Assembly (NCBI GenBank): GCA_034231615.1
Contig: CM067311.1
Location: 19,596,173 to 19,660,172, forward strand
Origin: Meghimatium bilineatum
Taxonomy: Eukaryota; Mollusca; Gastropoda; Stylommatophora; Philomycidae
Reading direction: 5' to 3'
Length of the DNA stretch: 64,000 bases
This document shows positions 54,185-63,920 of the stretch, in pieces (position 1 is the stretch's first letter; the number at the start of each line of letters is the position of its first letter). Position numbers and translations under genes: made by a program. Below the pieces are notes generated by a model, which did no database searches, was not told the origin of the DNA, and worked only from the letters and a program-made list of their open reading frames with translations.

Positions 54185-54745
54185 TGGCAGGATTAAGTAC
54201 CAAACATAGAAATCTTTCAAAAGTCCAGTATGCAAAGTCTATGCCCAGGTGACTAGGTCCCAAATCCTTTGAGCAGGACTGGCCACATCATCCGTATGTC
54301 AGATAAGCACCTTCCAAAAAGATTATTCTGTGGAGAGCTGTGCGATGGTAAATGTTCAAGCAGAGGGCAGAAAAAATGCTTCAAAGATCACCTAAAGAAC
54401 TCGCTCAAGCACTGCAGCATTGATCCTAGCTGCTAGGAGATCCAGATCACACTGCTGGCATCACTAAATTTGAATATGAGAGAACACTGCGGGCAATTTA
54501 CAAGCTTGGGAGCAGAAGGACACATCTGAAAACTCCCCTACTCGGGACCCTCTGCACTCCTGCATGCACCGCAATAGAACTTTCCAGGCACGAATAGGAC
54601 TCATTGGGCTTCTACAAATTCAGAAACCTAAACCAAATTAGACAATCACAAATGTTTTGTTTTTTTCTACTTGATCACATTTTTTTTTCATGCCATGTTG
54701 ATCTTTGCTTGCAAAGGAACAACATCATTATCATCATCATGTGTT
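54185..54745 (+). mobile_element. Family B LINE 3' fragment
   Basis: It reads GTTGGCAGGATTAAGTACC through GGTAAATGTTCAAGCAGAGG to the finger region (CTGCATGCACCGCAATAGAAC) and ends GCTTGCAAAGGAACAACATC with (ATC)n. It aligns with 12050-12620. Stops are present throughout. Confidence 0.8.
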
Positions 54746-54819
54746 ACACTACTTGTCACAGAAATACAAGTAACTAAGTAATTATATTGAACAACTACAT
54801 ATGTGTTACAAATACCTAC

Positions 54820-54905
54820 CACTACTTAACACATGGAGAATCAAAACCTCTGCCCTATGTGCCACCTGCGGCATGAAAGGAACAAACTAACTGACTTGTA
54901 ACAGT
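54820..54905 (+). mobile_element. Family E LINE 3' tail
   Basis: CACATGGAGAATCAAAACCT, CCTATGTGCCACCTG and GGAACAAACTAACTGAC match 43115-43190 at the family E 3' end. Only about 85 bases remain. Confidence 0.7.
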
Positions 54906-54983
54906 AGTAACAAAGTAATTATTGTTCAAAACAAGTAAAGCAAGTTTTTTGGAGTTACTTTTATAAACTGAACTTCAATGTCA

Positions 54984-55131
54984 TCTTCAGCGTTCATTCT
55001 CAAACTCCTGCTGGATCTCTCCTGTAGCAGTATTACTAGAACTGCAGCAGGATGCAGTCCAGATAATGGAAATGCATTGTGTCACGGTTTTATTTGCGCC
55101 AATTGCCCAACACATCCGTCTTCGGCAGACA
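54984..55131 (-). mobile_element. SINE-like repeat H, copy 5 (minus)
   Basis: On the plus strand it runs GCGTTCATTCTCAAACTCC, CTGGATCTCTCCTG, TGCAGTCCAGATAATGGAAA to CACATCCGTCTTCGGCAG, the complement of the copy at 16081-16244. A short internal duplication of the GCAGGA/CTGCAGC part is present. Confidence 0.75.
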
Positions 55132-55139
55132 ATGTCATC

Positions 55140-55620
55140 TAACATCTATGAACATTGAGATTGAATGCAAGAACAACAACATAAAGATAAGCATTGACAA
55201 AACAAACTGTGACAATAGAAAGGGATAGGTACATACAATCTAAATATAACAGTAGAAAATCAAGTCATAAAACAAACAAACACCTTCAAATACTTAGGCG
55301 CAACATTCTCTTCAGATGGCAAGATGGAAACCGAAATAGACATTCGTTGTAGCAAAGACAATCAACTATTGGGACAATTATCCCCTTTATTGCAACACAA
55401 AATGCTACCAATGACCAAAAAAAACATCTAAAGTATCTTCATTCCAACTCTGTGCTACCAATGTCAAACATGGTCCTTAATAACAAAACATAAAGACAGC
55501 TGGTTACAACAGAGATGAGATGTATGGAAATGTCACAGGAGTGACCAGAAGACACATAATTAGAAATGAGGTCATAAGAGAAAGAGTGGGTGTCACATCA
55601 ATTCATATCATATAAACTGT
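55140..55620 (+). mobile_element. Family G-like LINE thumb fragment
   Basis: Readable blocks are TFKYLGATFSSDGKMETEID and, after stops, codons for the LCYQCQTWSLI-type segment. It ends without a recognisable tail near 55620. Confidence 0.65.
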
Positions 55621-55749
55621 GTTTACTCACATCAAAAACAAATATAGGATAGGCCTATACATTTTTATATCTAATAGAATCAATAGTAGGTACTAGGTAG
55701 GCTATACTTAAAAGTTCATCAATACCATAAAATTATTTAGATTTAAAAA

Positions 55750-56165
55750 CTAATACGGTAAATCTCCATAAGCTCCTGAGAATTGTTTTTTATGAAAATT
55801 TAAATTATAACCTACTTCAGGATATCTTCTATAATTTAAAGTTATGTAAATATTTTTTAAATGTACATGATCAAATACAGATACATTTTTATCTTGATCT
55901 GATCTATTTGTTTGAAAAGCTATTATAATCCATCTTGGACTTTCTGAAGAACTTTAAACATATACTCTCCATGAAAAATTATTAGATCGTAGAACATAAA
56001 TAGAATCACATTGTATAAATCTATATCCAATATAACTTTTACTTTCAATAATTTTATAAATTTATTTTTTTGTTCAAGAAATGGATCAAAATATGGCATA
56101 AACCATGATAATCTATCTAAAATAACTGTCCCTTTTGTTTTAACTTTTGAAATAAAACGTCATGT
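55750..56165 (-). pseudogene. Decayed capsid-like protein fragment (endogenous viral or Polinton-like)
   Basis: On the minus strand, after one frameshift and one stop, the last 65 codons read open as SPRWIIIAFQTNRSDQDKN, then VFDHVHLKNIYITLNYRRYP. Upstream blocks include ILDRLSWFMPYF and NNFSWRVYV. The pattern (WxMP..., FxWxV..., PRxxIxAFQTNR, FDHxxxxxxxxxLNxxxYP) matches a protein I recall in many copies in insect and hydra genomes, thought to be a virus-like capsid. It lacks the C-terminus, which ends at a TAG after GDLPY. Family placement is from memory. The copy is broken and short. Confidence 0.5.
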
Positions 56166-56747
56166 TTAAAATTTATATTATGATGGACCTGTGTATTCTG
56201 TTTGAGTATGGCATGTACTGGAGTACATTTGACAGGTTCAACGTTTTGGGCATCTCACCCTGTTTGGAAAAAAGGAATTTGAGAATATATCTCAATATTT
56301 TGTCTCAATATGACTCCTCTACTCAACACCCCAAAGGTAAAAAAAATAATTTTCCCCACATTATGTCGAGTTTGACAGTTTATTATTTAAAACATATATG
56401 TATTAAATTATCTTTGATATAGGTTTATGCAAGACTATTCATTTTTCTGTTGATCTGCCAAGTCTGAGTGTGATATTATGAATAGTTTGAAAGAAAATGC
56501 AATTTTGTCATCATCATTACGGAATACCATTTTCCAGTACGGAAAACCAGTTTACTTGTGTTGCAAAGCAATTCGATGTTTATACAAATATCATAGGCCT
56601 CATAACCTATGCCTCCTACTATTTTGTTATAGGCCTAATCTTCTACAAAACCAAAGATATATTTTGTTGTTGATAGTTTCAGATAGATAAAGATAGTTAC
56701 AGATGGAATTCTGAAACTAAAAGACCATTTTGGATCTGGTTCTTTTA
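56166..56747. other. AT-rich stretch, no gene recognised
   Basis: Short frames (56162-56422, 56478-56690) show no domain. The phrase ATAGGCCTA recurs here and in the adjacent piggyBac remnant. Confidence 0.4.
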
Positions 56748-57960
56748 TTAACTCATTGGGGACCGATCGCCACTATAACGGCTTTTATAGTGCCTTTATA
56801 GTATCGTATATACAGGACCTTTCGTCAATTTAACGGCTTTGATTTTAGATCGATCATATATTGGTCAGTTATGTTTCGTTTTGCCCAGTTCTAGTTTTTA
56901 TGTTAACCTCTCAACATCCTGTAAACTTCACTTCCTTTAGAAAACTGAAGACTCGCGTGGCAGTAAAAGAAACCATTTCTTTGACCGCTAATAGCTATAC
57001 GCTGTGTTTGTTATTTCTGAAATTCTGGGGGGGGGGGGGGGGATGGCAACACCTACTTCTTCTAGATACAGTGCAGAACAAGCTATGGTTATGTGTCAGC
57101 GCTCGCTAATTAGTGAATCGGATAATGATGATTCCGATAGTGATTATAGGCCTAGTGTTGACTTGCCGAAAAGTAACAAGAATCCAAAGCAAACTGGTGT
57201 AGGTTTTATTAATAATTTAGCAACTGCATCAGATCAAGGAATGTTAGTTCCTCTGAAGAAGCATCTAATAGTAGTGATGAATCTACTGATTCAGAGGATT
57301 TAGCTGGTACTTCTAGGCCTACTAATGCTACAAGTAGGCCTAGATCTATGCATCAAACTTCCACAAATCAACAAGGTAGGACTGATGCTGTGTGGTGTGA
57401 AGCCCTAGATGGAGAGAGTATAGGAGTGTCTCACTTCAGACAGATACATTCTGGCAGCAAACTTTGCCTTCCTGACAATGCCTCGTCTCTCCAGTATTTG
57501 CTATCCTTGATGACAGAACCAATAATTGACAATCTAATAGCCAATGTAAATTCTTATGCCCAGCAGAAATTGAAAATTAATACACCTCGACCGAAATATT
57601 TTTATGAAGTTTCTCGCCACCCTGATAAACATGGATTTGGACCCCAAACATTCTATAAAGGATTTTTGGTCCACAAAAACACACAGAAGTAGCCCCTGGT
57701 TTAGATCAATTTTCAGCGGGACCAAATTCTTATTTATTTACCAATCATTGCTTCATGCTGCTGGAGCTGATGCACAGAGTAAATGTAAAATAGAGACTGA
57801 GGAATACAAATAGAGAAATTTCTGTGTGGGTTGCTACTGTGGCACAAAAAGAAGTCACCAACTGAACTTTTTAACAATACAAGAGACATAGTTGTGGAGA
57901 AGCATCATCACCTACGCCACTTATCATGACACTTGATTGATTGAATACAATCATTGATAT
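56748..57960 (+). mobile_element. piggyBac-like transposon remnant (5' part)
   Basis: A TTAA at 56748-56751 is followed by CTCATTGGGGACCGATCGCC and TATAACGGC motifs, a plausible piggyBac end. The transposase N-terminus starts at ATG 57043 (MATPTSSRYSAEQAMVMCQR) with an acidic Ser/Asp stretch. The frame shifts near 57270. The second frame contains CLPDNASSLQYLLSLMTEPI and DNLIANVNSYAQQKLK, like the piggyBac FxxxxTxExxxxIVxxTNxYA block. The catalytic core and 3' end are absent. Confidence 0.65.
57043..57692 (+). pseudogene. piggyBac-like transposase N-terminal fragment, frameshifted
   Basis: Two frames join near 57270 inside a Ser/Glu-rich tract. The acidic, low-complexity N-terminus followed by the hydrophobic TEPIIDNLIANVNSYA segment is typical for the family. 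A poly(G) run of 16 sits directly before the ATG (57027-57042). No catalytic Asp blocks remain, so it is inactive. Confidence 0.6.
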
Positions 57961-58244
57961 TCTAAAAGTATACTCTAGCAGGTAGCATGTCAAAATGTAC
58001 ATCACAGCCTTCAAAAACTCCTGCCCATCTTTAGCTAATCTTTCTGTCATTGTGATTTCATGCCTCTTTTCTCATTTCTCGGACATGATCCTCTTCATTA
58101 CGGTTTTTTTTTCTAGACTGTCATGTGTAGTAGGGGAATAATATTGTAGTTTTCTGAAATGAACATTAATTTCTATCTGGATGCTACTATTGACTGGGTT
58201 CTATTGTATTAACATAATACAACCGTATGAGCAGGGAAGGGTGG

Positions 58245-58360
58245 TTTCAACATCATTTGCCTCTTTATTTTGGTGGTCCGCTTTGCTAGACTGTAACCTC
58301 TTCATCTCGTGGTGTTTCTCTCCCAGTTGTATCGCTGCCTACCTCTTCATCATTTCTTTG
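58245..58360 (-). mobile_element. L2-like LINE 3' scrap (minus)
   Basis: GTGGTCCGCTTTGCTAGACT and ATCTCGTGGTGTTTCTCTCC align with the minus-strand L2-like ends at 26930 and 29835. Confidence 0.5.
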
Positions 58361-59345
58361 AAGTGGTCATCATCTCTTTGTAGGGCCTCTTGTTAGTTTT
58401 TTTCTGTTACTGTGTTGCTCCATCTTTTGCCAGCGTATCTGCCTTTTCATTTCATGGTATGTCAAAGTGGGATGATATCCATTGTTGTGCTAATCTTCTT
58501 TGAATGCACACTTCTCGTATTGCTGTCATGGGTTGGTATTACAGACATCGCACCAGTAAGACACATAACATGTTGACATTGGCCTGTTTTGTTCTTAATT
58601 TTTTCCACAGCAATATTGAGGTATATCTGCAGAGTAGTTGGAGCAGAAGATTCCAGTTGGTAAACATATGGTTTTATTGTCTATTTCTTGATATTTTATA
58701 TACACTCCAGCATCTCCATTCTTCACTGTACTAGTTGCTGATCCATCGGTATATACTTGTAGCTGGTGGACGGTCTTCTCTGTGAACTTACACATTGTGA
58801 GACGGAGAATAAACATTGTGAGATAGAACACGCATTGTGAGTCTGAGAACATACATTGAGACAGAGAATATACATTGTGAGACAGAGAACACGCATTCTT
58901 ACACAGATAATACCCATTGTGAGACAGATCACGTATTGTGAAACAGATAATACACATTGTGAGACAGAGAATACGCATGCCTCCTCTTTCTCTCGTTCGC
59001 AGTTTGACATGTCTACACAGCAGGTCCTGTTTTCTTAATAAATCCTGCTGTATTTGAAAGCTCCTCAGTGCTCCCATACTTCTTTCTGTGGATATCCATC
59101 TCTGTGGACCAGTGTTCTTCCTGTAACTGTCAACTATTCGGGTTGCATGATACCATGGTTGCTGGTGCGCCTCTCGGCCTGGCATTTCTGATTTCAGCAC
59201 CTGTGCTTGCTTGGGCAGGATTGTGACCCTGCTCGATATTGGGTTGGCCTGACCAATCTTAGTTTCCAGCCTCTGTTGGCTGGACTAAGCCCCATCTCCA
59301 CGTCAAGGAGTTGGCCTCGATGGAACATGCTTCTTGACATCAATG
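58361..59345 (-). mobile_element. Family I3 LINE (minus), interrupted by a tandem repeat
   Basis: The minus frame reads VHQLQVYTDGSATSTVKNGD, AGVYIKYQEIDNK and GIFCSNYSADI, RNase H blocks close to 19180-19700. Downstream (58424-58560) the WxxxH-GNEKAD equivalent is decayed. Upstream of the array (58990-59345) comes REAHQQPWYHATRIVDSYRK, the connection region. A 200-bp array (58785-58985) splits the two. Confidence 0.65.
58785..58985. repeat. Degenerate tandem repeat, unit about 20-22 bp
   Basis: The unit approximates ACATTGTGAGACAGAGAA and repeats about nine times with length variation. Similar arrays lie at 62320-62512 and 63590-63750 with continuation to 64000. They produce Cys/Leu/Ser-rich frames on the minus strand that I regard as artefacts. 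Confidence 0.8.
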
Positions 59346-59382
59346 TTTCAAATAAAAGCACAGGTTCCATGCAGTTGTGTAA

Positions 59383-59680
59383 CTGAAGTAACATGTAAGG
59401 TTGTCTCATGCATGTTTGTGTGTAACTGAAGTAACATGTAAAGTTGTCTCATAGGCATGTCTGTGTGTAACTTAAGTTTCATGTAAGGTTGTCTCATAGG
59501 CATGTTTGTGTGTAACTGAAGTAACATGTAAGGTTGTCTCATAGGCATGTCTGTGTGTAACTGAAGTAACATGTAAGGTTGTCTCATAGGCATGTTTGTG
59601 TGTAACTGAAGTAACATGTAAGGTTGTCTCATAGGCATGTTTGTGTGTAACATGTAAGGTTGTCTCATAGGCATGTTTGT
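59383..59680. repeat. 45-bp minisatellite, about 6.5 units
   Basis: The unit contains CATGTAAGGTTGTCTCATAG, GCATGTTTGTGTGTAACTGA, AGTAA. On the minus strand it stays open as a 15-residue repeat (MPMRQPYMLLQLHTN). A single related unit occurs at 62728-62775. There is no evidence for a real gene. Confidence 0.92.
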
Positions 59681-60325
59681 GCGTGAGGTTTATGGAAGCA
59701 TGTTTTGTCACCGAAGGAATGTATTCCGGTTTGCCAGTATCCAATGATTACCATGTCCTGCAAGGAGCATAGCACAAAATTCTGGGCCAACAGCTTTATA
59801 ATTCTTAAGTCAGATTTGGCTCAAACGCAGTGATGGCAGATCTAACATTCCCCATGACCTAGAAAATCAACCACAAAAGGACAAAGATGCAATATACCCT
59901 GACTAGCATCTCTTCGTCATCCATCCTAGAGAAGAAAAGTAAGAAATGTAGACAAGATGTGACAAAGATCCTCCAAATTGTATAAGTCGTCTTTAACGGA
60001 ATGACTATAAAGAAGAGTCTCTATTATTTTTGCTCACTGAGCTAGAAGTCCAAGCACAGGTTTTCACACAGACAGTACAAGGGAAATAAGCTCAAATATA
60101 CAAACGGTTTCATGAGACTGGAAGGGATGCTTCCCTTTATGGCACTGCTCTTTTAGGCTTTTTATTGTGTGAATGTCCAGATACTACGGAAAGACATATT
60201 TGTATTTATTTGTGAAATTTCGTGAATGGGGGAAGATAGTACGATGGGACAAGCAGTTCATCAGAGCTTTTTTTTAAAGCAAATAAATTCAGACATTCTG
60301 CTGTGTGGATACTTATGTACAAAGA
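59681..60325. repeat. Segment duplicated at 62780-63070
   Basis: The stretch GGTTTATGGAAGCATG, ACCGAAGGAATG, TTCCGGTTTGCCAGTATC has a diverged partner at 62787-62880 (GGTTTAAGGATGCATG, ACGGAAGGAACG). Similarity continues to about 60050 and 63180. It has no coding signal. Confidence 0.65.
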
Positions 60326-60520
60326 ATACATGTTAAACGCTCAACTCAACACAGCGGCGCATTAAACACTCTACTCAACACAGCAACGCATTAAACGCTC
60401 AACTCAACACAGCGGCCGCATTAAACACTCTACTCAACACATCGGTGCATTAAACACTCTACTCAACACATCGGTGCATTAAACACTCTACTGAAAATAG
60501 AGAGGCATTAAAACAATATG
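60326..60520. repeat. Tandem repeat, unit about 27-30 bp
   Basis: The unit is CATTAAACACTCTACTCAAC followed by ACAGCGGCG-like bases, about seven times. Related units recur at 62090-62330 and 63490-63560. Confidence 0.85.
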
Positions 60521-61076
60521 CTCAAGAGAGAAAAAGACATTAAACAATCTACTCAAGGCAATCAATCACTCAAGTATCATGCTGAGTGGCGTAGGCGATC
60601 ATGTTTCTCCACGACTCTCTGTCTCTTGTGGTGTCAATAAGCTCCGTTGGTGAACTTCTACCGTGCCACAATACTAGTCCATTTAACAACTTTTCTCTTT
60701 GTCGTCCCCTATCTCTTCTCCCCTTGATCTTTCCAGTGGTTATTAAGTGTTGAAGCTATGTTCTTCTCAGCACATGCCCTAGAAACCTTGACTGTCTGCC
60801 CTTAATGTTTGATATGATTGATATTTTTATGCCAGCATCAATGAGAATATCTGCATTAGTTTTCTTAGCTGTCCACGGTATTTTCATCATTCTACTCAGA
60901 AACCAAATCTATGTAGCCTTTAATTCACTTTGAATTTTTTGTTTACAGTCCATGCTTCACATCCATAAAAAAGAATTGGTTCGATATAACATCTCATCAC
61001 TCGAATTCGGGTCTGCATTGATAGTCTTCAATTGCACAAAATGGTTCTCATTTTTTGGAATGCTGATTTGGCTTGT

Positions 61077-61832
61077 AAATCAAAAATATGTACGCACTGC
61101 GCAAAACTGAAATCCAATAGGTGAAGCTTCAAACAAGGTAATAACGTTTTGCTAATTGTACGAAACACACATAGGTACACACACAAAATCGACGTTTCGA
61201 CCGAAAGGCCTTTATCAAGGATCACAAACACATATAAATAAAAAACAACAAGTAGGGACGACACAACTTGTAGTAAGTTGGTCGAAGTGATAGAAATAAG
61301 GTCAAAGATGACACAAACAGGAAATGAACAGAAATAGGAAATATACAAAAACAAAGCTGAATACATGTTAAAACAATACCGAGAGATGACGGAACAACCC
61401 GACATATGTCAAGCCCTGATTCAAGGGTTTCCAGAGTGCAGAAAGTCATCCTCAGCACTGCACAGACGCCGGAGACGTAGAAGTTGAGAGAATGGAAGGG
61501 AATTACGGCAGGCAGAAGGATGAGAAGAGGTATATAGAAGAAAACTGTGGGCATCAGTTGATTTGTAGCATACCGATGTGCTAAGGCAGGTAGGTTGAAC
61601 AGTGATACATATGTCCAGGAAGTTCACATGGGAGATGGAGATCTTGGATGTGAACTTGACGGCTGGGTGAAAGTTATCAATGTACTGAATGAAGCGTGAT
61701 AGGTCAGCCTCAGCCATGTCAGTGATACTGATACCATCATCGATATACCTATGTAACATAACTGGGAAGGGTCCGTCATAGGAGTCCCGCACCTGGTGCT
61801 CAAGGTGACCCATAAACAAGCAGGCAAAAATG
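61077..61832 (-). mobile_element. Penelope-like element, 3' part, with 13-bp TSD
   Basis: TGATTTGGCTTGT flanks both sides (61064-61076, 61833-61845). The minus strand encodes the end of a Penelope-type RT and then a pLTR-like end containing, on the plus strand, GACGTTTCGACCGAAAGGCC and TTTATCAAGGATCAC. It is 5'-truncated in the RT. The GIY-YIG domain is absent, so it belongs to an endonuclease-lacking lineage or suffered a deletion. Confidence 0.85.
61421..61819 (-). CDS. Penelope-like RT fragment (132 aa)
   Basis: The frame reads MFMGHLEHQVRDSYDGPFPV, MLHRYIDDGISITDM with the catalytic YIDD, then NFHPAVKFTSKISISHVNFL, DICITV and SFLLYTSSHPSACRNSLPFS, QLLRLRRLC. These are palm and post-palm blocks specific to Penelope-like elements. 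The frame is open, so insertion is probably recent. It ends at a stop after LHSGNP. Confidence 0.88.
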   Translation of the reverse strand: MFMGHLEHQVRDSYDGPFPVMLHRYIDDGISITDMAEADLSRFIQYIDNFHPAVKFTSKISISHVNFLDICITVQPTCLSTSVCYKSTDAHSFLLYTSSHPSACRNSLPFSQLLRLRRLCSAEDDFLHSGNP

Positions 61833-62084
61833 TGATTTGGCTTGTGCTGTTAGGCTCTTAATCTCACTTGAGCATCTACCTTCTGATTTTAACAGGGTGC
61901 CAAGATATTTCATTTGTTCAACTTGTGTTAATTTTGTGTCGTTAATTATTATGTTGCATCTTGGTGGTGTATGTCTCTTCGAGACAACTATTATTTCTGT
62001 TTTCTTTTTTTTTTTAAACTGAGGTCTTTGTTTTCACTTTCTTTCGCTACTTTATCTAGCAGAGCTTGTTTGACTCGAGGCATT

Positions 62085-62512
62085 AAACAAAATGTTGAAG
62101 ACAAAGATTCAGTAAACACTTCACTTAAGACAGAGATGCAGTAAACAAAATACTCAACGGAGAGGCAATAAACACTCTACTCAGCACAGAGATGCATTAA
62201 ACACAATATTGAATACAGAGATGGCTTAAAAATATACTCAAGAATACACTCAAATAATATATATATAATAAAATACTCAAATAACATACTCAAGACAGTG
62301 ATGCATTAAACAATCTACTCAGAGAACACACATTCTGAGAAAGGCAATACACATTATGAGACAGAAAACACATATTGTGAAGCAGAGAACACGCATTGTG
62401 AGACAGAGAGCACGTATTTTGAGACAGAAAACATGCACTGTGAGACAGAGAACACACATTGTGAGAGATAAAACACGCACAATGACACACAGAACACTCA
62501 TTGTAAGCAGGT
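62085..62512. repeat. Tandem-repeat patchwork (CATTAAACA units, then TGTGAGACAGAG units)
   Basis: Irregular CATTAAACAC...ACTCAA units occupy 62085-62330 and TTGTGAGACAGAGAACAC units 62320-62512. The order mirrors arrays at 58785 and 60326 and again at 63480-63750, giving a higher-order repeat. Confidence 0.75.
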
Positions 62513-62522
62513 AGCTCTTGAC

Positions 62523-62689
62523 CAGGACCGGCCCTAACAATTGAGGGGCCCAATGCGAAACGGATTGCGCGAGGCCCAGTCTGGGTAGGGAAGAGGATAA
62601 TAAAATAAATTCTAATATGAATTTATGGGCCTTTGAAGTGCGGAACCCAATGCGGCCTCATATGTTGCAATGGCCTAAGACCGGCCCTG
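62523..62689 (+). mobile_element. hAT-type MITE, 167 bp, copy 1
   Basis: The ends CAGGACCGGCCCTAAC and its inverted match TTAGACCGG-type CCTAAGACCGGCCCTG form TIRs. The 8-bp TSD CTCTTGAC is perfect at 62515-62522 and 62690-62697. It is non-coding. Confidence 0.92.
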
Positions 62690-62697
62690 CTCTTGAC

Positions 62698-63235
62698 AAC
62701 CATATTTCAGACAAAAACACAGGTTCCATTCAGTTGTGTAAATGAGGTAACATGTAAGGTAGTCTCATAGGGCATGTTTGTGGAAAGGAGGTTTAAGGAT
62801 GCATGTTAGTTTAGTCACGGAAGGAACGCATTCCAGTTTACCAGAATCTCATGATTGCCACGCTCTGCATAGCGCAAAATTCTGAGCTAACTTCATAATT
62901 CTTTAGTCATATTTGTTGACCAAACCGCAGTGAAGACACTTTCCCATCAATTAAAAATTCTACAACAAAAAAGCTAAAGGTGTAATACCCGCTAGTCTCT
63001 ATCTCTTCGTAATCCATGGGGATTTTCATTGACAGAATAACAAGGGTAAGAAATTTAGACAAGATGTGGCAATGCTTTTTTCACAGGTCATCATATTCCA
63101 CCCCCCCCCCCCCCCCCAATTTCCTCAGTCTTCTCCTACGACATGCATTAAAAGAAGTGTGTCAATATTCTTTCTCCCTGAGCAGGAACAGAACAATTTA
63201 CTCAAGATAGAGATACATTAAATACTGTTTTAAAA
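62698..63235. repeat. Diverged duplicate of the 59.35-60.05 kb segment
   Basis: It includes one CATGTAAGGTAGTCTCATAG unit, the GGAACGCATTCCAG block, a 17-base poly(C) run (63101-63117) and a CTACGACATGCATTAAAAG stretch resembling the head of SINE H. There is no gene. Confidence 0.6.
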
Positions 63236-63450
63236 AAAGTAAAGTTACCCATAGCATTTATTAATGCCGTAGTGGTACGAGATGTTAGCGATATCACATT
63301 TCAGTGGCTCTGCTATATGAGGACGGTAGTCATCTCCTCTCCTTCGCAGTCTTTACTTCTCAGATTAATACGGTACCCATTTAAGGCTTGGTCGACCTGG
63401 GAGCCGTTGCAATCTGAAAAAAAATTCCGCCTCAACTGGGGAATGCATCC
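63236..63450 (-). mobile_element. tRNA-derived SINE, copy 2 (minus, 5'-truncated)
   Basis: The plus strand runs AGTAAAGTTACCCATAGCAT, through CTCCTTCGCAGTCTTTACTT and GACCTGGGAGCCG to CTCAACTGGGGAATG, the complement of 22275-22500. The B-box region is partly present, the A box is missing. Confidence 0.78.
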
Positions 63451-63745
63451 AGGCCCCCAAGTAAATACTGTACCCACAACAGACAGGCATTAAACACTCT
63501 ACTCAAGAATGAGATACATTAAACATTATACTCAAGAAAGCGATGGGTTAAACAATGGGTTTACTTAGAAAAAATACCTTCTGAGGCAGGAACAACATTA
63601 TGATAGAGGGACCACACATTCTGAAACAGGCAATACATATTCTGAGACAAGGAAACACATTGTGTGACTGGAACACACATTGTTAGACTGCACAACACAT
63701 TGTTAGACTGGGAACACACATTGTAAGACAGGAAACTCATATTGC
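63451..63745. repeat. Tandem-repeat patchwork, third occurrence
   Basis: CATTAAACACTCTACTCAAG units are followed by ACACATTCTGAAACAGG / ACATTGTTAGACTG units of about 20-22 bp. The same patchwork continues after the MITE to the window end. Confidence 0.75.
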
Positions 63746-63753
63746 GTTACAGG

Positions 63754-63920
63754 CAGGGCTGGTCTTAGGCCATTGCAACCTATGCGGCCGCAGTGGGTCC
63801 CGCACTTCATAGGCCCATAAATTCATATTATAATTTATTGTATTATCCTCTTCACTACCCAGACTGGGCCCCGCGCAATCCATTTCGCATTGGACCCCGC
63901 AATTGTTAGGGCCGGCCCTG
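63754..63920 (-). mobile_element. hAT-type MITE, 167 bp, copy 2 (inverted relative to copy 1)
   Basis: It has the same length as copy 1 and similar sequence in the opposite orientation, from CAGGGCTGGTCTTAGG to TAGGGCCGGCCCTG. The 8-bp TSD GTTACAGG is perfect at 63746-63753 and 63921-63928. It contains codon-free GC-rich sequence such as GACTGGGCCCCGCGC. Confidence 0.92.

Larger units (their letters stand above)
60560..62075 (-). mobile_element. L2-like LINE (minus), split by a Penelope-like insertion
   Basis: The minus-strand 3' end (GCTGAGTGGCGTAGGCGATC on the plus strand) matches 13240-13470. The element runs to 61076, is interrupted, and resumes at 61833-62075 with complements of thumb codons. 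Removing the insertion restores continuity across TGATTTGGCTTGT. Confidence 0.75.

Noticed and set aside
56162..56690. ORFs of 70-86 codons as genes
   Set aside because: No domain, splice context or codon pattern distinguishes them from chance frames.
62290..62553. Cys/Leu-rich minus-strand ORFs (also 58595-59010) as small secreted proteins
   Set aside because: They arise from the about 21-bp TGTGAGACAGAG tandem repeat; frames have no conserved cysteine spacing apart from the repeat period.
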